Below, piece after piece: positions 16,436-24,295 of a stretch of DNA of 32,319 nucleotides. The notes under the pieces are model-generated. The model saw nothing but the letters and a program-made list of their open reading frames with translations. It made no database searches and had not been told where the DNA came from. Source of the DNA: an uncultured Chromatiaceae bacterium (GTDB taxonomy: Bacteria > Pseudomonadota > Gammaproteobacteria > Enterobacterales > Alteromonadaceae); contig CALJUX010000036.1 of assembly GCA_937978655.1 (NCBI GenBank), positions 1-32,319 of the forward strand, written 5' to 3'. Both the position numbers and the translations under genes were made by a program. Within the stretch, counting starts at the first letter, position 1. Each line of letters begins with the position of its first letter.

Positions 16436-17653
16436 TTAACCAGTGAATCTGATTTTCGCGATAAATTCGCCAGCTGACTGCTCTATTTGACATTGCCAAT
16501 TCAACCGATCACAAATTCGTTCAATGATCACAAGGCCATAACCATAACCTGAGCCGGTGGACCCTTCTCTAATATCATTGCTGATCGTCAATTCCTGCTC
16601 AGTAAGGTTTACGAAAACCTGTGTTTTGGCATAGCTAAAGGCGTTTTTCAGCAGATTGTTCAGTAGCACAATAACAAAGCTTGAAGGCGCCATGACAACG
16701 ACCAGTGAGGTTTGACAAGAACATTCCAGCGTGCTCGCGACAAAGAGTTGGCGAGTCGCTTTAAGTTGTTGTAATAGCAACGTATCTAACTGCAGCGACG
16801 TATAATAATGACTGTCGAGCTGCTCCTTTCCAAGCAACAGAAAGGTGTCTGTCAACAAGCTGATATCAGCGCAAGCCTGAGTGATTCGTTGGCTGGCTTT
16901 ATTCGCCAGCGCATGTTCCAGTTTTAATTGCGTCAGTATTTCTGCCGAGCCTTGTAATACCATTAATGGCGTTCTGATTTCGTGCGCGGCAAACCGGCTA
17001 AACTCTTGCTCGCGCCGGAAAAAGTTGGCGATACGTTTTTTACTGTCCGCCAAAGCCTGCTCTATTGCGGCTAACTCCTGATAATTTGCTTCTACGGCAA
17101 AATCAGGCTGATCAGGTGGCATTAAACGGATTTTATCCAGCACTTTCTGTAAAGGCAGCGCTATTTGTCTGACCTGATATAAACCGAATATCAGTGTTAA
17201 GAAGATGATTAATATGCCTAGCGACAGAGTAAAAAAATGTAATTTGCTTTCATACTCATCCAGATAATCATCAGCATCATCCTTAAACACAACATAAAAC
17301 AATCCCTTCCCGGACGGATCTGGTCGGACTAAAAAGTGTTTATCTTCGGGTCCAAGATGATGTTCATAGAATCCGGGAACGGTATAAGATTGCAGCCAGT
17401 TGGGTCTGTACGAATCGGAAAAGTAGAGATCAAATTCATAGTGGTTTGGCACACTATTGCGATGGCCATAATTTTTATAGTCCTGCTCGAACATCGCGGC
17501 TTCAGACTCCAGCCAGTGATGCAGGCTAATCAGCTCAAGCTGATCTTCGGATATCACCACGACCAACCAGAATAATAAAATAAACACACTCCCCATTGAG
17601 CCGGTGAGCAGTATGAGTTTATGAAAAAGTTTGGCTTTTTTAATGTGTGACAA
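16436..17653 (-). CDS. Membrane sensor histidine kinase, cognate of the upstream OmpR-type regulator
   Basis: I start it at TTG 17653, which has AGGGA seven bases upstream and overlaps the regulator gene by 14 bp. Extending the frame upstream adds residues rich in Cys and Arg, read out of frame from the regulator. The 405-residue product has membrane segments at about 11-35 and 139-161. A periplasmic sensor of about 100 residues, rich in Tyr, His and acidic residues, lies between them. The phosphoacceptor is His224 (AAHEIRTPL). The N-box is at about 330-340 (LLNNLLKNAFSYAKT) and the glycine box GSGYGYGLVIIERI at about 368-380. All catalytic motifs are present. The signal is unknown. Neighbours suggest an envelope or periplasmic cue. 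Confidence 0.9.
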   Translation of the reverse strand: MSHIKKAKLFHKLILLTGSMGSVFILLFWLVVVISEDQLELISLHHWLESEAAMFEQDYKNYGHRNSVPNHYEFDLYFSDSYRPNWLQSYTVPGFYEHHLGPEDKHFLVRPDPSGKGLFYVVFKDDADDYLDEYESKLHFFTLSLGILIIFLTLIFGLYQVRQIALPLQKVLDKIRLMPPDQPDFAVEANYQELAAIEQALADSKKRIANFFRREQEFSRFAAHEIRTPLMVLQGSAEILTQLKLEHALANKASQRITQACADISLLTDTFLLLGKEQLDSHYYTSLQLDTLLLQQLKATRQLFVASTLECSCQTSLVVVMAPSSFVIVLLNNLLKNAFSYAKTQVFVNLTEQELTISNDIREGSTGSGYGYGLVIIERICDRLNWQCQIEQSAGEFIAKIRFTG

Positions 17654-18311
17654 GGCGATATCCCTGACCGTGTATCGTTTGCAGCATCGGGAAACTAAAG
17701 TCTTTGTCCAATGCGTTGCGTAAAGCATAGATGTGGCTGCGTAACACGTCGCTGTCCGGCGCTTCGCCTTGCCAGACCGCGTCGAAAAGCTGCTCGCGGC
17801 TCACCATCGCAGGATGGTTGCTCATCAGAATCTTCAGGATCTCGCTTTGGATCTTGCTAAGCTTTAACACTTTGTCCGCGCGCTTTACCTGATGTAACGC
17901 CAAATCAAAACTTAACTCACCAACATGCAAAAACTGCACATCCTGGCGCAGCCCCCGTTTGGCGAGAGCTTCGAGACGCACCAACAATTCTTCCATCGCA
18001 AACGGCTTTACCAGGTAGTCATCGCCACCCGCATGAAAGGCCGCAAGCTTATCATCCAGATGATCGCGGGCAGTAAGAAACAGAATCGGGGTATTAATGT
18101 GGTAGTGCTGTCGAAGCAGAGTGACGGTCTGAATACCATCCAGTTTTGGCATCATGATATCCATCACTATGATGTCGAAACGCTGCTGTTGCAATGTAAC
18201 CAAAGCTGCTTCACCATGATAGGCGCAATCTACCTGATGCCCTTTAAATTCGAGGAAATCAGCAAGTGTTTCCATAATCTGTTGATTATCTTCAACAAGC
18301 AGCACTTTCAT
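17640..18311 (-). CDS. OmpR/PhoB-family response regulator
   Basis: The 223-residue protein has a receiver domain with acidic residues at 8-9, phosphoacceptor Asp51 (IIVMDIMMP), Thr80 and Lys102 (YLVKPF). A winged-helix DNA-binding domain fills about 125-223 (LSKIQSEILKILMSN, DSDVLRSHIYALRNALD, TIHGQGYRLVTH). The architecture is that of QseB/PmrA-like regulators, which bind direct repeats with an 11-bp period. Two such repeats occur upstream of the locus, at 19363-19378 and 20809-20824. It follows the BOF-family gene by 16 bp and overlaps the kinase gene, so it is within one operon. Confidence 0.94.
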   Translation of the reverse strand: MKVLLVEDNQQIMETLADFLEFKGHQVDCAYHGEAALVTLQQQRFDIIVMDIMMPKLDGIQTVTLLRQHYHINTPILFLTARDHLDDKLAAFHAGGDDYLVKPFAMEELLVRLEALAKRGLRQDVQFLHVGELSFDLALHQVKRADKVLKLSKIQSEILKILMSNHPAMVSREQLFDAVWQGEAPDSDVLRSHIYALRNALDKDFSFPMLQTIHGQGYRLVTH

Positions 18312-18327
18312 TGCGAGCAGCCTTTTA

Positions 18328-18684
18328 TTATTTCTTGATTACCGTTAAGCGCTTAACGTCGATTTCAGGGGACTCCAGAAAGTCCTTTTCAACATCCCCT
18401 TCAATCTGAATCAAATCTTTATCATCAAAAGGTTGAGGCGGAAACACATCTTGATCAATCTCCACCCGGATCTGATGTTTACCATCACTAAACAGGTACT
18501 TGTCACTGCTTACTTTTTTGACCAGATAACCTTGCAGCCGTGCCATGTCATCGTCGACGGGCTCTTCCAGAATCTGCAAAAGGTTAGTCTTCACCAGATT
18601 CCCAGGACCTGTGTACTGCGCCTGCCCGGGAAAACTAATTACCACAAGTAAGGTGACAATCAAGGAGACTTTTAAACATTGCAT
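18328..18684 (-). CDS. YgiW/YdeI (BOF) family periplasmic stress protein
   Basis: The 118-residue protein has a Sec signal (cut after GQAQ, about residue 22) and then YTGPG, the hallmark N-terminus of the bacterial OB-fold family. The remaining conserved pattern is present: DDDMARLQGYLVKKVSSDKYLFSD, QIRVEIDQDVF, DLIQIEGDVEKDF and EIDVKRLTVIKK. E. coli YgiW and Salmonella VisP belong here and act in envelope stress tolerance. In E. coli, ygiW lies next to the QseBC two-component genes, and a comparable association is seen here. It sits 15 bp after the barrel protein gene and 16 bp before the regulator gene. Confidence 0.9.
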   Translation of the reverse strand: MQCLKVSLIVTLLVVISFPGQAQYTGPGNLVKTNLLQILEEPVDDDMARLQGYLVKKVSSDKYLFSDGKHQIRVEIDQDVFPPQPFDDKDLIQIEGDVEKDFLESPEIDVKRLTVIKK

Positions 18685-18699
18685 CCGCTTCGCTCCGGT

Positions 18700-19317
18700 T
18701 TAAAAACGATACGCCAAACCGGCAAAGGCTGCAGTACTGTCAGCTAAACTGCTGTTGCTGTATTGCACACCAACAATAGCGTCAACTTGCTGCCAAATGT
18801 TGTATTGAAGGTTCAGGCTGCCGGTAAAGCCCAGCTTGCTGTCGCTGGTCTTACCCTGAGTCAGGTATTGGTCTGCTGCATCTTCGTTATCAAGTTTATG
18901 GCTGGTTTCAAATTCAGCATCATGATGGATAACACCAGCGCCAGCTTTTAAAGTCAGCTTCTCTGACAATGGATAAAAATAGGTGAGCTGCACATCCAGT
19001 TGTCTGAGATTAAATTCAGCATCCCACTCTTCATCCTGCGTGGCAGAGATATTCACTTCTTTACCAGCATCGAGCGAGAAATCACTATAACCGAATTCCA
19101 CACCGAAGTTATTGGCTAAGCGGTAACCCGCAAATAACCTTGCACTACTTCCCGCGTCATCCTTGGTCAGATCCAGAGTTTCTCCGGCGACCTGCGCTTG
19201 TTTGTAGTTCTTATCACCAATATTGGCGTTTTGATACTGCAATGCCGTGCCGACATATCCTTCAGCCAATACTGATGAACTAAATAACGCAATGAGTGCA
19301 ATAAAACTCTTATTCAT
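18700..19317 (-). CDS. Small outer-membrane beta-barrel protein
   Basis: The start at ATG 19317 is chosen because GAGGAG lies about seven bases upstream; the frame extends 23 codons further without a good site. The 205-residue product has a Sec signal (MNKSFIALIALFSSSVLA, cut before EGYVG). Alternating amphipathic strands follow, with aromatic girdles (ARLFAGYRLANNFGVEFGYSDF, LRQLDVQLTYFYPL, GSLNLQYNIW), and it ends in AYRF with a C-terminal phenylalanine. This is the pattern of an 8-stranded OmpA/OmpX-type barrel. Loops are rich in Asp, Glu and Lys. It is probably the first gene of the operon with the BOF protein, regulator and kinase. The function is unknown; it could be structural, adhesive or a target of the regulator. 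Confidence 0.82.
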   Translation of the reverse strand: MNKSFIALIALFSSSVLAEGYVGTALQYQNANIGDKNYKQAQVAGETLDLTKDDAGSSARLFAGYRLANNFGVEFGYSDFSLDAGKEVNISATQDEEWDAEFNLRQLDVQLTYFYPLSEKLTLKAGAGVIHHDAEFETSHKLDNEDAADQYLTQGKTSDSKLGFTGSLNLQYNIWQQVDAIVGVQYSNSSLADSTAAFAGLAYRF

Positions 19318-19361
19318 GGTAAAGCTCCTCTTTAAAAACTCGAGATATTTAATCAGGGAAA

Positions 19362-19380
19362 GCGTGAAGAAAACGTGAGG
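19362..19380 (-). promoter_or_regulatory. Direct-repeat operator upstream of the barrel gene
   Basis: On the plus strand, GCGTGAAGAAAACGTGAG (19362-19379) holds CGTGA twice, at 19363-19367 and 19374-19378, an 11-bp period. The nearly identical site at 20808-20825 precedes the lipoprotein gene. Both sites end about 46 nt before their ATG. This form fits binding by an OmpR-type regulator such as the one encoded in this operon; regulator binding is inference. Confidence 0.65.
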
Positions 19381-19402
19381 GATCATGCGGTAACAGAAAA
19401 TA

Positions 19403-19430
19403 CTGAGTCCTTTTGAGTATCAGGACTCAG
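19403..19430 (-). terminator. Terminator after the DUF5666-type lipoprotein gene
   Basis: CTGAGTCC (19403-19410) pairs with GGACTCAG (19423-19430), with a further TGA/TCA pair inside the loop. On the minus strand the stem is followed by TATTTTCTG. It lies just after the lipoprotein stop codon at 19442. Confidence 0.7.
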
Positions 19431-19441
19431 GCTATCTCTGT

Positions 19442-20761
19442 TTAGTCATCCTGCCGGCAAGCCGACACGCGGGTACCGAGCAGATTGCACTCGAGTTCAA
19501 CCCATTTGCCTTCAAAAGGTGTTAACGATTGATCCGCATCCTGATAGCCCCAGATTGCGCCCTGTGTCACCAAACCTTTAAGATCAACCCGCGGTTCATT
19601 ATCGGCGCGTTCAATGGCCAGAATTTGTAACTGACCATTGCGTTGTACCCCTTCAAGTTCAAGCTCTGCGCTTTCTAAAGCTGAATGGGTTAAGCCATCA
19701 TCAAACTTTGTGCTGTTGATCAAATGAAATACAAAGCCGTTAAAGAGCAGGGTTTTGCCCTCTAACCGCATCTGGCCGCTCACGGCAAAGCGTGGATCTA
19801 ATTTACTGACTATTACGGGATCTGCTGGTTTAGACTGGAAATCGACTTCAACTAATTCAGACTTGTTATTCACCAACCGACTGGTCACTTCGACCACCCG
19901 TCCAAGCGCCAAATCCTGTTGCCGACCGTCTTCAAAGCGGGTTGAGGATAAAACCGAATAACTCAAGTTTTGGTTCAATTCAAAGCGTTGCTGCTGTGAA
20001 TCGACCCAGGTGATAGTACCGGTAATTTCGGCCTCAGCGACATCAGCATAGCGTTCTGCTTCAATATCGAACGCGATAAGCCGCTGTCCCGCCAAACTGC
20101 CATACACTTCCACCCAACTTCCATTGGCTAAATTCGCGGGAACCCGTTTCGCCTGGGCGTAGTCTACCTGCAACCCGTTCACCACAAAGCGCTGTTGGCT
20201 TGGTTCAAGTTGCTGAACCTGTCCTTCAAGCTCAATAGTCGCAGGGATCTCCGCGCCCTTTAACACCATCACGGCCGCAGCGGATAACTGGGATGAGGAA
20301 CCGACTGCGGTACTGATAGCAACATAGTCGCCGACCTGAGGCATGCTGGTTAAAGCTGAGGCATCAAGGCTCAGCGTATTTATCTGTAACTCTGTGCCAG
20401 CAATTGCAGATATTCTGCCGGAAATGTCCGGGTTCACTTCGACCTTAGTCACTTTGACGCCATCTGTACTCACCACAACTTTCATGCCTGTAGTCAGAGC
20501 AGAGCTTGTAATGGCGGTATCACCATATTGGATACTGGCACCAGAGATATCGAGAGAGCGGTCATTAATGGTCAGGCGGTTGCCCGTCAGGTTGGTAATA
20601 CTGCCGCTAATCAGGGCAGGCAATTGTGACACTGGTGGTTGTTGTGGCGCTGCAGTCGTCACTTGGGTGACAGCTGAATCTGCCCCTGAGCTACCGCATC
20701 CGGCCATTATCAGAGCAGAGCTTGCCAGTGCTGCGGAAAAGATCGTTGTTAACTTCATCAT
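19442..20761 (-). CDS. Lipoprotein with repeated DUF5666-like domains
   Basis: I use ATG 20761, preceded by AAGGG eight bases upstream; an adjacent ATG at 20758 is equally possible. The 439-residue product has a lipobox, LIMAGC, so it is probably lipid-anchored. After a Ser/Ala/Pro linker it is built of repeated small beta domains of the pattern 'I.G.I......F.....Y.......DG......G..V.V'. Examples are ISGSITNLTGNRLTINDRSL, ISGRISAIAGTELQINTLSL, IELEGQVQQLEPSQQRFVVN and ITGTITWVDSQQQRFELN. This looks like DUF5666, whose role is unknown. The gene has its own copy of the operator found before the barrel gene. It is therefore likely a member of the same regulon though separated by a terminator. 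Confidence 0.8.
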   Translation of the reverse strand: MMKLTTIFSAALASSALIMAGCGSSGADSAVTQVTTAAPQQPPVSQLPALISGSITNLTGNRLTINDRSLDISGASIQYGDTAITSSALTTGMKVVVSTDGVKVTKVEVNPDISGRISAIAGTELQINTLSLDASALTSMPQVGDYVAISTAVGSSSQLSAAAVMVLKGAEIPATIELEGQVQQLEPSQQRFVVNGLQVDYAQAKRVPANLANGSWVEVYGSLAGQRLIAFDIEAERYADVAEAEITGTITWVDSQQQRFELNQNLSYSVLSSTRFEDGRQQDLALGRVVEVTSRLVNNKSELVEVDFQSKPADPVIVSKLDPRFAVSGQMRLEGKTLLFNGFVFHLINSTKFDDGLTHSALESAELELEGVQRNGQLQILAIERADNEPRVDLKGLVTQGAIWGYQDADQSLTPFEGKWVELECNLLGTRVSACRQDD

Positions 20762-20807
20762 ATTTATCACCCTTGCGCTTAAGTTCTGAGCAAAAGTAAT
20801 GGGTGGT

Positions 20808-20825
20808 GCGTGAAGATTTCGTGAG
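20808..20825 (-). promoter_or_regulatory. Direct-repeat operator upstream of the DUF5666-type gene
   Basis: GCGTGAAGATTTCGTGAG on the plus strand contains CGTGA at 20809-20813 and 20820-20824. It matches 15 of 18 bases of the site at 19362-19379, differing only in the central AAA/TTT. It begins 47 nt before the ATG, almost the same distance as the other copy. Confidence 0.65.
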
Positions 20826-20950
20826 AAACCGCACATATGGCGAATTATCGATAAGGCGTGATGTTCTGCATACCAACATGCATCGGCACATCTGTGTGAG
20901 TCAGCAATTGATACTCACCAGAAATCTGCAGGTCTTTTGCCCTCTGCCAT

Positions 20951-20975
20951 AAAAAAGGCCGGCAAATGCCGGCCT
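20951..20975 (-). terminator. Rho-independent terminator after the prolyl oligopeptidase gene
   Basis: On the minus strand AGGCCGGCA and TGCCGGCCT form a 9-bp stem (20956-20964 and 20967-20975), followed immediately by TTTTTT (20951-20956). It lies 26 bases after the peptidase stop codon and is a textbook intrinsic terminator. Confidence 0.88.
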
Positions 20976-21000
20976 GCTTATTTCTTATGTACTCAAAGCG

Positions 21001-23178
21001 TTATTGCGCTTTTGCGACTTCTTTGACGCCCATATTCCACAGCGTGAAACCGAAGGTATCGGCGGTTTGTTCGATGGTTTTGGACACTGGTGTACCAGCG
21101 CCGTGGCCGGCGTTGGTTTCAATGCGAATGAGCTGCGGGTTGTTGCCGCCGGCTTTAGCTTGCAGCTCAGCGGCAAACTTAAAGCTGTGCGCTGGCACGA
21201 CGCGGTCATCGTGGTCACCGGTGGTGACTAAAGTCGCAGGATAAGCCACGTCTTTTTTCACGTTGTGCACCGGTGAATAGCCTTTGAGATAGTCAAACAT
21301 CTCTTTGGACTGCTCGGCGGTGCCGTAGTCAAAGCCCCAGCCGGCGCCGGCTGTGAAGGTGTGATAACGCAGCATGTCTAACACGCCCACGGCTGGCAGC
21401 GCGACTTTCATCAGATCTGGCCGTTGTGTCATCACAGCACCGACTAACAGGCCGCCGTTCGAGCCACCGCGAATAGCCAGTTTGTCGTTAGAGGTGTATT
21501 TCTGCGCCACCAGGTATTCGCCGGCCGCGATAAAATCATCAAACACGTTTTGTTTTTTCAGCTGAATACCGGCTTCATGCCAGGCTTTGCCGTACTCGCC
21601 ACCACCACGCAGGTTTGGCACCGCGTACACGCCGCCCATCTCCATCCACACCAGGTTGGACACGCTGAAACTTGGCGTCAGGCTGACGTTAAAACCGCCG
21701 TAGCCGTACAACATGGTGGGGTTAGTGCCGTCCAGCTTAAGGCCTTTTTTGTGCGTGATGATCATCGGCACTTTAGTACCGTCTTTGGAGGTGTAGAACA
21801 CCTGCTTGGACTCATAATCGTCGCTGTTAAATTTCACGGCCGGTTTGAAGTGTACTTTCGACTCGCCGGTAGCAGGGTCGTAGGCGTAAATCGAGCCTGG
21901 CGTGTTGTAGTTGGCGAAGCTGAAGTAGAGCACGCTGTCTTTAGCTTTGCCGTCAAAACCAGCCACAGAGCCAACGCCTGGCAACTGCACATCACGGACC
22001 AGCTTGCCGCTATAGTCATATTGCTGCACTTTGGAAATGGCATCGACCATGTAAGTGGCGAAGAACGAACCGGCGCCTTTGCTGACTTCCAGCACGTTGG
22101 CGGTTTCCGCGATCACGTCTTTCCACTCTGTTTGCGCCGGTTTGGTCATATCAATGGCGATCAGCCGCTGATTTGGCGCTTTGAAGTTGGTCGAGAAGTA
22201 CAGCACATCGCCTTTGCTGTCGATGAAGTTGTAATCGGAGCTGCCTTCACCGTCCAGGGTCACAAAAGCGCTGTCAGGCTTAGTTAAGTCTTTCACCAGC
22301 AGTTTATTGCCGGACGTGGCGTTCGCCGCCGACACCACCAGATATTTGCCATCCTGCGTCACAACACCACCGACATAACGGTGTTTCTCCGCGTCAGTGC
22401 CGCCGTAAACCAGCTGGTCGTCTTTTTGTGGTGTGCCGATTTTATGGTAATACAGCTTGTGCTGGTCGGTTTTCGCTGACAGTTCGCTGCCTGTTGGCTT
22501 GTCGTAGCTGGAATAGAAGAAGCCTTCGTTGCCTTTAAACGAAATGCCGGAGAACTTCACATCGACCAGTTCCGGTTCCAGTTTTTCTTTGGTCTCGGCG
22601 TTAATGACAAAAACTTTACGCCAGTCGCTGCCGCCTTCAGAAATGGCATAAGCGGCGATAGAGCCGTCGTCAGTGAACTGTAAATCGGCCAGTGACGTGG
22701 TGCCGTCCGCAGAGAAACCGTTTGGATCGAGGAACACTTCAGCCGGGCCGCCGTCTTTCTGGCGATACACCACATATTGGTTTTGCAGGCCGTCGTTTTT
22801 GTAGAAGTAGCTGTAAGCGCCTTCTTTGGTCGGAGCGCCAACTTTTTCGTAGTTCCACAGCGCTTCTAAACGCTGTTTAATCTGGTCGCGGTACGGAATT
22901 TGCGCCAGATAATCAAAAGTCACTTTGTTTTGCGCTTTGACCCATTCTGCGGTTTCAGCGCTGCGGTCATCTTCTAACCAGCGGTACGGGTCCGCTACTT
23001 TAGTTTCGAAATAGGTGTCGACCACGTCGCCCTGTTTCGTCGCTGCATATTGCAGTTTTGCCACAGGTGCAGCCTCCGCGACTGTTGTGCCTGCTGCTGC
23101 AGTGACAGCTTGTTCTGGTTTTGGTCCACAGGCGGTTAATACAGCAAGCGCTACTGCGCCCAACATCATACGTTTCAT
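21001..23178 (-). CDS. Prolyl oligopeptidase (S9A), lipoprotein
   Basis: The start is ATG 23178, with GGGGAG five bases upstream. The 725-residue product begins with a lipobox (LTAC, Cys17), so it is probably a membrane-anchored periplasmic enzyme. The seven-bladed propeller region (about 110-460) is followed by the hydrolase domain. Its catalytic triad is Ser573 (GGSNGG), Asp657 (DHDDRVVP) and His692 (NAGHGAG), with the substrate-binding Arg659. The N-terminal VADPYRWLEDDRS motif and YGGFNVSLTPSFS are typical of S9A. It cleaves after proline in short peptides. It may process peptides released by secreted proteases such as the subtilisin in this window. Confidence 0.96.
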   Translation of the reverse strand: MKRMMLGAVALAVLTACGPKPEQAVTAAAGTTVAEAAPVAKLQYAATKQGDVVDTYFETKVADPYRWLEDDRSAETAEWVKAQNKVTFDYLAQIPYRDQIKQRLEALWNYEKVGAPTKEGAYSYFYKNDGLQNQYVVYRQKDGGPAEVFLDPNGFSADGTTSLADLQFTDDGSIAAYAISEGGSDWRKVFVINAETKEKLEPELVDVKFSGISFKGNEGFFYSSYDKPTGSELSAKTDQHKLYYHKIGTPQKDDQLVYGGTDAEKHRYVGGVVTQDGKYLVVSAANATSGNKLLVKDLTKPDSAFVTLDGEGSSDYNFIDSKGDVLYFSTNFKAPNQRLIAIDMTKPAQTEWKDVIAETANVLEVSKGAGSFFATYMVDAISKVQQYDYSGKLVRDVQLPGVGSVAGFDGKAKDSVLYFSFANYNTPGSIYAYDPATGESKVHFKPAVKFNSDDYESKQVFYTSKDGTKVPMIITHKKGLKLDGTNPTMLYGYGGFNVSLTPSFSVSNLVWMEMGGVYAVPNLRGGGEYGKAWHEAGIQLKKQNVFDDFIAAGEYLVAQKYTSNDKLAIRGGSNGGLLVGAVMTQRPDLMKVALPAVGVLDMLRYHTFTAGAGWGFDYGTAEQSKEMFDYLKGYSPVHNVKKDVAYPATLVTTGDHDDRVVPAHSFKFAAELQAKAGGNNPQLIRIETNAGHGAGTPVSKTIEQTADTFGFTLWNMGVKEVAKAQ

Positions 23179-23213
23179 CAAAGCTCCCCTTTGCTTTTTT
23201 TGCTCCGGCTGGG

Positions 23214-23241
23214 AGGATAACAAAATTTTCACAGCAGACAA
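23214..23241 (-). promoter_or_regulatory. Possible promoter of the prolyl oligopeptidase gene
   Basis: On the minus strand TTGTCT (23236-23241) and TATCCT (23214-23219) each match 4 of 6 consensus bases, with a 16-base spacer. They lie about 36 bases before the start codon. Confidence 0.4.
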
Positions 23242-23326
23242 ATGCACAGCACCGTGGCTAAGCGCGCAGCGAGTGGTTTTCGCCGCCAAAGTCCACTAAA
23301 TCATTGCAGCGGCCGGGTGGCAGTGA

Positions 23327-24202
23327 TCAGGCACGCACGCCCCAGTTACGCTGATGGGCAATTAGTGCCAGCACAATCAGCGCCATACCGCCGTATTGGC
23401 TCAGGCTTAACGTCAGGTCGTAGTACCAGAAGTCAATCAGTACGGTCAAAAGCGGGTAAACAAAAGACAAAAACGCGATGCTGGTGACGGGCAGACGCTG
23501 AAAGGCGCTATACATCAGGTTGTACATCAGGCCGGTATGCACCAAGCCCAGCGTCAGCAAAGCACCGACACTGAGCGCCGGCATCAGCAGCATTGAGGTT
23601 TTCTCCAGCGGTAACATCAAAAGCACGCCCAACACCATCTGCAGACCAGCGATTTGCGCCGGCGCCACCCCGGTCAGCTTGCGTGTGGTCAGCGTTGCGA
23701 CCGCATACAAACAAGCGGCAACGGCAGCGAGGCCAACACCTTGCCATAACAGCGGATTATGCTGGTCCTGGCCAAGCCCGGTGGTACCAGCCACCCCAAC
23801 AAAAGCCAGCGCCAGCCAACCCCACTTCGCCGCCGGCGGCCATTCTTTACTGCCAAAGGCAGTCAGCAATAACAGGAAAAACGGCTGCGTGTGATACACC
23901 AGCGTGGCTATCGAAATCGAACTTAACTTGTAAGCACCAAACAGACAAAACCAGTTCGCCACCAGCGCAAAGCCTCCGGCCAGCAGATAACCACTTTGCC
24001 GCGCACTGAGTTTTTGCCAGCCACGCTGCCAGCTCAGATAAGCCAACAACACCGCACCGCCGAGCAAACAGCGGTAAAACACCACAGTCGCCGTATCCTG
24101 GCCGCTTTCCACGACAAAAAGGCCAATAGTGCCCGACAGCAGCATCGCCACCAGCATGCGCCAGCTGCCAGCAAACTGCGGGTGTTGCAGGAGATTTTGC
24201 AT
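23327..24202 (-). CDS. EamA/DMT-family inner-membrane exporter
   Basis: The 291-residue protein has about ten hydrophobic segments arranged as two EamA repeats. The first half contains SGTIGLFVVESGQDTATVVFYRCLLGG, and the second TSIAFLSFVYPLLTVLIDFWYYDLTLSLSQYGGMALI. Length and pattern match metabolite exporters of the drug/metabolite superfamily; the substrate is unknown. AGGA lies six bases before the ATG. It is separated from the prolyl oligopeptidase by about 150 bp that carries the latter's promoter. Confidence 0.9.
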   Translation of the reverse strand: MQNLLQHPQFAGSWRMLVAMLLSGTIGLFVVESGQDTATVVFYRCLLGGAVLLAYLSWQRGWQKLSARQSGYLLAGGFALVANWFCLFGAYKLSSISIATLVYHTQPFFLLLLTAFGSKEWPPAAKWGWLALAFVGVAGTTGLGQDQHNPLLWQGVGLAAVAACLYAVATLTTRKLTGVAPAQIAGLQMVLGVLLMLPLEKTSMLLMPALSVGALLTLGLVHTGLMYNLMYSAFQRLPVTSIAFLSFVYPLLTVLIDFWYYDLTLSLSQYGGMALIVLALIAHQRNWGVRA

Positions 24203-24295
24203 GGGTATTCCTGTTCTGAGGTATCGAAATAATGCCCGATAGTGCGGCAGCGCGGCGCGCTAAGCAAGTCTGGCTTGCAGCAACTGTCTATTGTT

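Noticed and set aside
16308..16499. Short minus-strand frame between the MFS and kinase genes
   Set aside because: It overlaps the kinase 3' end, has no ribosome-binding site and no family likeness.
21550..22287. 245-residue plus-strand frame inside the prolyl oligopeptidase gene
   Set aside because: It lies entirely antisense to a well-supported enzyme and shows no recognisable domain or start signal.
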